Positions 1 to 5,105 of a stretch of 7,358 nt of DNA are shown piece after piece (positions within the stretch are counted from its first letter, which is position 1; each line of letters opens with the position of its first letter). The notes under the pieces were generated by a model. The model was not told the DNA's origin and ran no database searches. It saw nothing but the letters and a program-made list of their open reading frames with translations. The stretch is from the NCBI GenBank assembly GCA_019347995.1, contig JAHWKH010000115.1, positions 1-7,358 of the forward strand, given 5' to 3'. The position numbers and the translations under genes were made by a program. The stretch is from Gemmatimonadota bacterium (GTDB lineage: Bacteria > Gemmatimonadota > Gemmatimonadetes > Longimicrobiales > UBA6960).

Positions 1-1
1 T

Positions 2-1087
2 GGAGGCGACGCAGGGCTCGATCGTGATCCGCTTCGCCAACACCGACACCACGACCGCCACCACCATCAACGGCACGATCGTGATCGATCCCACCGCGGG
101 CGGGGGCACGCAGCTGCGCTCGGCGGTGGAGGGCGACGACTGGGAGCTGTTCATCGATCCGGCCGCCAGCCAGGAGTTCACGGACGTCCAGGTCAAGGAC
201 TCCGACGCCATGGAGCTGGGCGGGGCCACGGCGGTGGCGACGCCGGGGACCGGCGTGGGCCGAGAGACGGCCAGCGATGCGACGCCCGGATGGGCAAGCA
301 GCACCTCACGGCAACCACGCAAGAGGGCAACGACCTTTTCCCGCCAGGTGCCCGTCGCTTCGACGTCGCCGATTCCTGAGGCGACCGCGTCGACCACGCG
401 GTCGAGTAAATCGTCCTTGTCGCGCACGTGGTTGTAGGCCGACATCGGGTCGACGCCGAGCTCGCGTCCGAGCCGGCGCATGCTGAGTGCATCCAGGCCG
501 TCGCGGTCGGCGAGCTCGATGGCGGCCTCGGCGACGGTGTCCGGGTCGATCAGGTACTGCGGCGCCAGCAGCGCCAGCACGGCGTCGGTCTCGGTGAGGG
601 AAGGCACGCTCATGACGACGGGTCCCAGCCCCCGCACCTGCCGCTCGGCCGGGACGGGGCTCTCCCTCCACGGCGTCGGCTCGTCTCCCGCCCCCCCGTC
701 GTCCACCAGGGCGAGGCGCTGCCCCTCGGGGTCCTCGAAGTCCAGCGTGACGCGGCCGTCGCGCTCGTGGACCTCCCCGGCGGCGACGCCATGCTCCCCG
801 AGGCGGTCCGCCCACCAGGCCACCGTATCCTCCCCCGAGACGCGCAGGTGGGTGCGGGTGACGCTGTGGGTCCCCCGCCGCTCGGCGGGGACGTCCCAGT
901 CGAAGAAGGTGAGATCGGTTCCCGGGGAGCCCAGGGCGTCGGCGTAGAAGAGATGGTAGGCGCGCACGTCGTCCTGGTTCACCGTCCGCTTCACCAGTCG
1001 CATGCCCAGGACGCCGGTGTAGAAGCGGTGGTTGTCCGAGATGCGGCCGGAGACCGCGGTGACGTGGTGGATCCCGTGGAGGTGCAT
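2..1087 (-). CDS. Composite open frame: VOC half + TetR half + antisense tail, open at the window edge
   Basis: From an ATG at 1087 one minus-strand frame of 362 codons runs without a stop to the left edge. It is not one coherent protein. Residues 1 to about 172 are a VOC (glyoxalase/dioxygenase) domain. About 178-277 are a TetR-type DNA-binding domain with the beginning of its ligand-binding domain. From about residue 278 on it is the antisense of the plus-strand surface-protein gene and has no protein-like character. A gene caller would report this as a single partial gene and name it either VOC or TetR; both names would be half right. The pieces are described separately. No clear Shine-Dalgarno precedes the ATG, but the first residues match the usual start of the VOC family. 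Confidence 0.45.
   Translation of the reverse strand, partial: MHLHGIHHVTAVSGRISDNHRFYTGVLGMRLVKRTVNQDDVRAYHLFYADALGSPGTDLTFFDWDVPAERRGTHSVTRTHLRVSGEDTVAWWADRLGEHGVAAGEVHERDGRVTLDFEDPEGQRLALVDDGGAGDEPTPWRESPVPAERQVRGLGPVVMSVPSLTETDAVLALLAPQYLIDPDTVAEAAIELADRDGLDALSMRRLGRELGVDPMSAYNHVRDKDDLLDRVVDAVASGIGDVEATGTWREKVVALLRGCREVLLAHPGVASLAVSRPTPVPGVATAVAPPSSMASESLTWTSVNSWLAAGSMNSSQSSPSTAERSCVPPPAVGSITIVPLMVVAVVVSVLAKRITIEPCVAS
3..262 (+). CDS. C-terminal part of a parallel-beta (adhesin-like) surface protein, truncated at both ends
   Basis: The frame enters from the left edge; the apparent GTG at 24 is an internal valine, so the start lies outside the window. About 86 residues are visible, rich in Thr, Asp, Gly and Val. 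They include a segment of the form LRS-x3-GDDW-x-LFIDP followed by [11 protein letters not shown]. Such L-S-G-W and V-x-DSDA patterns are typical of the last coils of bacterial beta-helix or autotransporter-like surface proteins, which usually end shortly after in an N-x-x-W motif. That ending is missing. Nearly every codon ends in G or C, which supports this strand over its antisense. The frame stays open to a TAG at 435-437, but from about 262 it is only the antisense of a TetR gene, so the true C-terminus is lost at a junction. Function unknown; an extracellular or cell-surface location is inferred. Confidence 0.5.
250..264. other. Junction 1: plus-strand surface gene meets minus-strand TetR gene tail to tail
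   Basis: To the left the plus frame is protein-like up to about ATPGTGVG (240-260). To the right the minus frame is TetR-like down to about SRPTP (251-265). Neither gene has a stop codon, a terminator or any intergenic sequence here, and both lose their C-termini at the same place. The exact base cannot be fixed without homologues. Confidence 0.55.
262..559 (-). pseudogene. TetR/AcrR-family transcriptional regulator, DNA-binding half only
   Basis: Counting from the ATG at 1087, residues about 184-231 form a complete TetR-type helix-turn-helix domain: [20 protein letters not shown], then [20 protein letters not shown] and [13 protein letters not shown]. This is followed by [20 protein letters not shown] (247-266) and [11 protein letters not shown], the start of a TetR C-terminal ligand-binding domain. 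Usual family members have about 200 or more residues; only about 100 are present. The homology stops near position 255, where the plus-strand surface-protein frame takes over. The usual own start codon is missing because the front is joined in frame to the VOC fragment; the ATG at 613 lies in VOC-like sequence. Roughly 17 of about 99 codons end in A or T, including a rare TTA, against about 9 of 175 in the VOC piece. That suggests a different source genome. Its regulated gene cannot be inferred. Confidence 0.75.
548..575. other. Junction 2: VOC protein joined in frame to TetR
   Basis: On the minus strand the VOC homology runs to about [11 protein letters not shown] (codons down to 563). TetR homology begins at about [12 protein letters not shown] (codons from 554 down). 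There is no linker, stop or start between them, and codon use changes at about the same point. The exact base is uncertain by some 10-20 nt. Confidence 0.55.
560..1087 (-). pseudogene. VOC-family ring-cleaving dioxygenase-like protein, N-terminal half only
   Basis: The protein begins [14 protein letters not shown] and continues with [19 protein letters not shown] (residues 22-40), [19 protein letters not shown] (44-62) and a conserved [13 protein letters not shown] segment (118-130). This is the pattern of the PcpA/LinE/MhqO-type glyoxalase-fold dioxygenases, which open aromatic rings of hydroquinone- or catechol-like substrates with Fe(II). Full-length members have about 310 residues in two VOC modules. 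One metal-ligand His lies in the first motif (the IHHVT His is present); the second His and the Glu lie in the second half. Here the second module has just begun ([19 protein letters not shown], 153-171) when the sequence switches to a TetR-like protein, so two metal ligands are absent and the fragment should be inactive. Substrate cannot be told. It is divergent from the surface-protein gene at 1279. Confidence 0.75.
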
Positions 1088-1278
1088 GGTCGCCGTGGGG
1101 GTCGGGGGGAGGCTCGCGAAGGCGCTACCCCGACGGGTCCCGCAGGAGCCGGCGCGGCCGGCGTCTTCCCTTCCGGCCCGCTTCCACGGCCGCCGCCGGC
1201 GCCCTCGCCGCCGAAACCGGGCCGGGCGCCCGACCGTAGTGGAGGCCGCCCGTCCTCGTCCGTGCCCGGAGTCGCTCC
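1088..1278. promoter_or_regulatory. Divergent intergenic spacer, no clear promoter motif
   Basis: This 191-nt spacer separates the divergent starts at 1087 (minus) and 1279 (plus) and so should hold promoters for both directions. It is extremely GC-rich. I see no convincing -35/-10 pair, operator palindrome or riboswitch-like structure. The only supported signal is a GGAG at 1268-1271, seven nt before the GTG at 1279. No stretch longer than about 300 nt lacks a gene anywhere in the window. Confidence 0.35.
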
Positions 1279-2301
1279 GTGACATCAGCTCGCGTCCGCC
1301 GGTGCCTCCTCGCCCTCCTGGCCGCCGCCCTGCTCCCCTCGGCCGGCGTCGCCCAGGGCGTAAAGATCGCCGTGGGCGACGTGGGCCTCGGCATCGGGGA
1401 CGTGCCGCGGCTGGACGGGCTCCGCCTCAACTTCCGGGACCGTCACCTGGAGCGCGTGCGGGGCGTCAACGTGACGCTGTGGGAGCCGTACGAGGGCGCC
1501 CGGGGCGAGGTGCAGGGCCTCGCGGTGGGACTCCCCCTCACGGGTGCCCGCACCGTCGAGGGTCTTGCGGTGGGGGCCGCCGTCGCCGTCGAGGACCGCT
1601 TCACCGGCATCGGCCTGGCCCCCCTGGGCTTCGGCGCCGGCGAGCGCGTCCGCGGTATCGCGCTGGCCGGGCTGGGGATCGGAGGCGGGGGAGACCTGGA
1701 AGGCGTCATGGTGGGCGGCATCGGCCTGGGCGTGGGCGGGGACATCCGCGGCGTGGCCATCGGCGGCGTGGGAGCGGGGGGAGGCGGCGACCTCACCGGC
1801 CTCGGCGTGGGTGGCGTGGGGCTGGGGATGGGCGGCGACCTCACGGGCGTGGCCATCGGCGGCATCGGCGTGGGCGCCGGGGGCCGTGTCCGCGGCCTGG
1901 CGGTGGGAGGCGTGGGCGTGGGCGTCGGGGGCGGCGCGACCGGCGTCACGGTGGGAGGCGTGGGCGTGGGCTCGGGAGGCGAGCTGCGCGGCCTGACCCT
2001 GGCCGGTGTGGGCGTGGGCGCGCCCCGTCTCACCGGCCTCACCGTATCCGGCATCGGGGCGGGCGCGGAGGAGGCGCGCGGGGTCGTCGTCGCCCCGGCC
2101 TTCTTCAGGATCGAGGAGGGCGGGAGCCTGTCGGGCGTGTCCATCAGCGCCTTCAACGACATCCAGGGGCGGCAGCGGGGCCTCACCATCGGGCTGCTCA
2201 ACATCACCGAGGAGCTGCACGGGGTGCAGGTGGGGCTCCTCAACATCGCGTGGAACAAGCCGTCGTGGCGGGTGCTGCCGCTGGTGAACTACCACCGCTG
2301 A
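1279..2301 (+). CDS. Secreted LA_2272-type surface repeat protein
   Basis: This 340-residue protein starts at a GTG preceded by GGAG with 7-nt spacing. Residues 1-26 form a signal peptide: Arg-rich start, [11 protein letters not shown] core and a likely signal-peptidase I site after GVA or AQ. The mature chain is almost entirely repeats. Ten units of 15-16 residues at 107-264 follow the pattern x-x-x-G-[VLI]-x-[VIL]-G-G-[VIL]-G-[VLA]-G-x-G-G. Looser units precede them (77-106) and follow them (283-297). The end holds GLTIGLLNI and [21 protein letters not shown], the signature of the LA_2272 surface repeat family. Alternating small and branched residues with a fixed period suggest a beta-solenoid at the cell surface or in the periplasm; the function is unknown. 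There are no transmembrane helices beyond the signal, and almost no Cys. The gene appears monocistronic and converges on the threonine operon. Confidence 0.8.
   Translation: MTSARVRRCLLALLAAALLPSAGVAQGVKIAVGDVGLGIGDVPRLDGLRLNFRDRHLERVRGVNVTLWEPYEGARGEVQGLAVGLPLTGARTVEGLAVGAAVAVEDRFTGIGLAPLGFGAGERVRGIALAGLGIGGGGDLEGVMVGGIGLGVGGDIRGVAIGGVGAGGGGDLTGLGVGGVGLGMGGDLTGVAIGGIGVGAGGRVRGLAVGGVGVGVGGGATGVTVGGVGVGSGGELRGLTLAGVGVGAPRLTGLTVSGIGAGAEEARGVVVAPAFFRIEEGGSLSGVSISAFNDIQGRQRGLTIGLLNITEELHGVQVGLLNIAWNKPSWRVLPLVNYHR
1597..2070 (+). repeat. Ten in-frame tandem repeats of 48 (45) bp
   Basis: Ten consecutive coding units begin at residues 107, 123, 139, 155, 171, 187, 203, 219, 235 and 250 of the surface protein. 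The first eight are 16 residues, the last two 15. Examples are [16 protein letters not shown] (187-202) and [16 protein letters not shown] (203-218). The first three residues of each unit vary (RFT, RVR, DLE, DIR, DLT, GAT, ELR), while the G-V-G-V-G core is kept. At DNA level the units are similar but not identical, so the array is old enough to have drifted. Confidence 0.85.
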
Positions 2302-2324
2302 CGCCCGCTCCCCCCGAGCTCTTC
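2302..2324. other. Convergent 23-nt gap without visible terminator
   Basis: This is the gap between the TGA of the plus-strand surface gene and the TAG of the minus-strand methyltransferase gene. It is C-rich and has no stem-loop followed by T residues in either direction. Termination is therefore either factor-dependent or runs into the opposing gene. Confidence 0.4.
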
Positions 2325-2858
2325 CTAGACTTCCCCTCCGTACTCCGGGAAGCGCTCCCCCATCACCCGCTCCTCCTCCTCGATGCGCTTGCGCAGAAAG
2401 AGGGCGTACGGAGGCAGGAGCACCACCAGGGTGACCCAGGCGTGCAGCGCCAGGCCCAGCCCGATCAGCTCGGGAGCCAGGTTCAGGAAGTAGTTGGGGT
2501 GGCGGAAGGTGCGGAACAGCCAGCCCCGGTGCAGCCGGTGGTCGGGGGCGACCAGGAGCCTCACCGTCCACTGCGGCCCGAGAGTGGCGATGACCGTCGT
2601 CAGGACGGCCATGGCGAACCCCCACACCGCCATCCCGACGAGGGAGATGCCGTCGACGGACGTGCCCCGCACCAGCCCCTCCAGGGCGCACCCCACGTAG
2701 AAGAACGTGTGGAGGCCGGCCAGGGCGTTGCTGACCCCCGCGCCGTGCTCCCGGGCGCCGGCCGCCCTCAGCGCCCGCTCGTTCCTGCGCGAGAGGGCGA
2801 GGGTGGCCATGCGCGCCAGGACGGCGACCAGGAAGAACCAGGAGAGGATGGGATGCAT
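2325..2858 (-). CDS. Integral-membrane methyltransferase, ICMT (isoprenylcysteine carboxyl methyltransferase) family
   Basis: This 177-residue protein has about four hydrophobic segments (near 4-22, 43-61, 69-93 and 126-155). The C-terminal half carries the ICMT-family S-adenosylmethionine site: FRHPNYFLN (118-126), a conserved Glu at 130 and RIEEEERVMGERFPEYGGEV at the end. In eukaryotes this fold methylates prenylated protein C-termini. Bacterial relatives without prenylated targets act on other lipophilic substrates; the Bacillus YpbQ/BpsB type O-methylates alkylpyrones made by a type III polyketide synthase. No polyketide synthase is in this window, so the substrate is unknown. The ATG at 2858 has AGGAG (2863-2867) four nt upstream, overlapping the thrB stop codon. 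It starts 7 nt after thrB and is probably translated from the same message. It ends 23 nt from the convergent surface gene; that gap has no hairpin plus T-tract. Confidence 0.8.
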   Translation of the reverse strand: MHPILSWFFLVAVLARMATLALSRRNERALRAAGAREHGAGVSNALAGLHTFFYVGCALEGLVRGTSVDGISLVGMAVWGFAMAVLTTVIATLGPQWTVRLLVAPDHRLHRGWLFRTFRHPNYFLNLAPELIGLGLALHAWVTLVVLLPPYALFLRKRIEEEERVMGERFPEYGGEV

Positions 2859-2865
2859 GCCGCTC

Positions 2866-3795
2866 CTACCCCTCCCCGGCCCGGCGCGTGTCCACGGTGC
2901 TCACCCCCCGTTGCACCGGGCGCACGGGACGGGCGTCCACGGCGGCCTCTCCATGGCGCTCCGCGAGGGCGGCGCGCATGGCCTCCGCCAGCGCCGGAGC
3001 AACGTCCAGGGCTCCCACGGCCAGCAGGCCCGAGCCCGAGCCGGACACGGTGGCGCCCCAGGCGCCGGCTCCCACCGCGGCGGCCAGGGCCTCCTCGCCC
3101 CCCGGGATCAGGCGGAGGCGGTGGGGCACGTGGAGGGTGTCGCCGAACCCGAGGCCGATCAGCTCCGGGTCGGCCGTGGCGAGACCGCGGAGCAGCGCCA
3201 CCACCCGGGGTAGCGCCGCCACCGCCTCGGCGTGGGAAACGGTGGCGGGCAGCGCCGTGCGGGCGTCGCGCGTGGAGACACGGGTGGGGGGGGCCGCGAA
3301 GGCGAATCCCACCTCCGGTGAGAGATCCATGGGGAGGGCGCGCGGCGCGCCGCCCGCAGCCACCACGGCGAGCAGCCCGCCGTACGCGGACGGCGCGGCG
3401 TTGTCGCCGTGGCCCTCGGCCTCGGCGGCGGCGGCGAAGGTGGCCCCGGGATCCAGGGCCTCCCCGGCGGCCAGCGCTCCGAGGGCGGAGCCCGCCACCA
3501 GCGCCGCGGCCGAGGAGCCGAGCCCCCGCGCGACCGGAATGTCGCTCTTGACGTGGAGGGTGCCCGCGGGGGCGAAGCCGCGGATCCCGAGCTCCCGGCG
3601 GAAGGCGGCCTCCAGGAGATCGTCTCCCCCCGGGGCGTCGCCGCCCTCCCGGACCACGCGCAGCGCGTCGTCGCCGGGCTCGAACTCCGCGTCCAGGAAC
3701 AGGTCCAGCGCCAGCCCCACGCAGTCGAAGCCGCCCCCCATGTTCGACGTGGAGCCGGGCACGCGCACCCGGGCCGGTCGCAGGGCGCGGCTCAC
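2866..3795 (-). CDS. thrB: Homoserine kinase (EC 2.7.1.39)
   Basis: This 309-residue cytosolic GHMP-superfamily kinase phosphorylates homoserine with ATP, feeding threonine synthase. Motifs in order are PGSTSNMGGGFDCVGLAL (13-30), the ATP loop IPVARGLGSSAAALVAG (86-102), EGHGDNAAPSAYGG (127-140, catalytic and substrate region), DTLHVPHR (219-226) and the C-terminal GHMP motif GATVSGSGSGLLAV (247-260). Length is normal for the family and no key motif is missing. The start is a GTG at 3795 whose last two bases lie in the thrC stop (GTGA, 4-nt overlap). It has GGAGG (3803-3807) seven nt upstream inside thrC, which favours translational coupling. The frame stays open upstream, but that stretch is the shadow of thrC. 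The first 12 residues carry several Arg and are otherwise unremarkable. Confidence 0.95.
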   Translation of the reverse strand: MSRALRPARVRVPGSTSNMGGGFDCVGLALDLFLDAEFEPGDDALRVVREGGDAPGGDDLLEAAFRRELGIRGFAPAGTLHVKSDIPVARGLGSSAAALVAGSALGALAAGEALDPGATFAAAAEAEGHGDNAAPSAYGGLLAVVAAGGAPRALPMDLSPEVGFAFAAPPTRVSTRDARTALPATVSHAEAVAALPRVVALLRGLATADPELIGLGFGDTLHVPHRLRLIPGGEEALAAAVGAGAWGATVSGSGSGLLAVGALDVAPALAEAMRAALAERHGEAAVDARPVRPVQRGVSTVDTRRAGEG

Positions 3796-5105
3796 GTCCT
3801 CGCCTCCAGGCCCGCCGCGGCGTCCCCCAGGAGCTCGAGGAGCGCCGGGAGGTGGGGCCCCAGCGGCACGATCCGCTCCTCGCCCTCCAGGGCCAGGGTC
3901 ATGCGGGGAGGAACGGCCACGGCTTCGCCGGTGGCCGGCTCCACCACCTCGGGAAACTTGGCGGGATGGGCCGTGGCCAGCGCCACCACGGGGCCCTGCC
4001 CGCCGCCGCCCCGCCAGGCCTCGGCGCCCAGGATCCCCACGGCCCCGTGGGGATCCAGCGTGTAGCCCCGCTCCCGGTGCACGCGGCCGATGCACGCCAC
4101 GGTGGCGTCGTCGTCGAACGCCGCGGCGGATACGTCGCGGCGCAGCGCGGCCGGGTCGCCGCGCGTCAGGTGGCGCAGGCGCTCCAGGTTGCTCGGGTCG
4201 CCCACATCCATGGCGTTGGACACCGTGCGCCTCGACGGGGCGGGCGCGTGCGTGCCCGTGTCGAGGTAGCGAAGGAAGGCGTCGTTCCGGTTGAGCGCGG
4301 CCACCAGCCGGGTCACCGGCAGCCCCGCCCGGGCGGCCATGAGCCCGGCGGTGAGGTTGCCCAGGTTCCCCGACGGAACGGAGAACGCGCACCCCTCGCT
4401 CCAGCCTCCCAGACGCATCGCCTCCACGTAGTAGAAGGTCTGGGGCAGGAGCCGGCCCACGTTGATGGAATTGGCGGCGGTGAGGCCGAGCCTCGCGGCC
4501 GCCTCGTCGCGGAAGGCGTCCTTCACCAGCCGCTGGCAGTCGTCGAAGGTGCCGCGCACCGCCACGGCGGCCACGTTGCCGCCCAGCGTGCTGAAGAGAC
4601 GGCGCTGACGCTCGCTCACGCCGTCCGCCGGAAACAGCACCACCACCCGGAAACGCCGCCGGCCGGCGAACGCGTGGGCCACGGCGCTGCCCGTGTCGCC
4701 GGAGGTGGCCACCAGCACGACGCGGGTCCGCTCCGGCTCCGGGTCGAGGCGCTCCATGAGGGCGGCCATGAAGCGTGCGCCCACGTCCTTGAAGGCGAGG
4801 GAGGGCCCGTGGAAGAGCTCCAGCACGTGTAGCCCGTCGCCCAGCGGGACCAGCGGCACGGGGAAGTCCAGCACCTCCGCCACCGTCGCCTCCAGCACCG
4901 GGCCCGCCACCTCGTCGCCCAGGAAGGCGCGCGCCACGGCCAGCCCCGTCTCCTGGAAGGAGTCGCTCGCGCGCGCCACGGCCCGCGCGTCCAGACGGAG
5001 AGGCTCGGCGGGAACGTACAGGCCGCCGTCGGGCGCGGGGCCGCGGAACATGGCCTCGGCCAGGGACACCGCTCCGCCGCCCCGGGTGCTGCGCCATCCG
5101 CTCAT
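3792..5105 (-). CDS. thrC: Threonine synthase (EC 4.2.3.1)
   Basis: This 437-residue PLP enzyme converts O-phosphohomoserine to threonine and phosphate. The start WRSTRGGG (4-11) matches the Y-x-STRG opening of the ThrC family. The PLP lysine is Lys106 in HGPSLAFKDVGARF (99-112). SGDTGSA (135-141) and PSGNLGN (244-250) form cofactor-phosphate and substrate loops. NSINVGRLLPQTFYY (212-226), LDPHGAVG (350-357) and ATAHPAKFPE (377-386) are further family blocks. Length and motifs fit the longer, E. coli-like type rather than the short plant/archaeal type. The ATG at 5105 overlaps the thrA stop by 4 nt (ATGA) and has GGAGAG (5114-5119) eight nt upstream. It sits between thrA and thrB, unlike the E. 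coli thrABC order. The very long open frame reaching up to 7307 is only a shadow on thrA. Confidence 0.95.
   Translation of the reverse strand: MSGWRSTRGGGAVSLAEAMFRGPAPDGGLYVPAEPLRLDARAVARASDSFQETGLAVARAFLGDEVAGPVLEATVAEVLDFPVPLVPLGDGLHVLELFHGPSLAFKDVGARFMAALMERLDPEPERTRVVLVATSGDTGSAVAHAFAGRRRFRVVVLFPADGVSERQRRLFSTLGGNVAAVAVRGTFDDCQRLVKDAFRDEAAARLGLTAANSINVGRLLPQTFYYVEAMRLGGWSEGCAFSVPSGNLGNLTAGLMAARAGLPVTRLVAALNRNDAFLRYLDTGTHAPAPSRRTVSNAMDVGDPSNLERLRHLTRGDPAALRRDVSAAAFDDDATVACIGRVHRERGYTLDPHGAVGILGAEAWRGGGGQGPVVALATAHPAKFPEVVEPATGEAVAVPPRMTLALEGEERIVPLGPHLPALLELLGDAAAGLEART

Noticed and set aside
1..262. Minus-strand continuation of the TetR frame as a longer regulator
   Set aside because: The translation turns into Ser/Thr/Val-rich text with no TetR features, while the plus strand here has near-perfect G/C-ending codons and surface-protein motifs.
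2209..2241. Inverted repeat GAGGAGC...GCTCCTC, possible terminator
   Set aside because: It lies inside the coding repeats of the surface protein, about 60 nt before the stop, has a bulged stem and no T-tract. It probably reflects repeated Leu/Glu codons.
1443..2258. 271-residue antisense frame of Pro/Thr repeats (TPTPP-like)
   Set aside because: It is simply the complement of the Gly/Val repeat codons of the surface protein, so its periodicity is inherited, not independent.
1032..3551. 839-residue plus-strand open frame
   Set aside because: It is Arg/Pro/Gly-rich without domains and runs over the surface gene in another frame and antisense to the methyltransferase and thrB. It is a by-product of high GC and scarce stop codons.
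2866..5097. 743-residue minus-strand open frame that ends as homoserine kinase
   Set aside because: The part upstream of 3795 is an out-of-frame reading of thrC. The kinase start is set by the GTG with GGAGG upstream and by family length.
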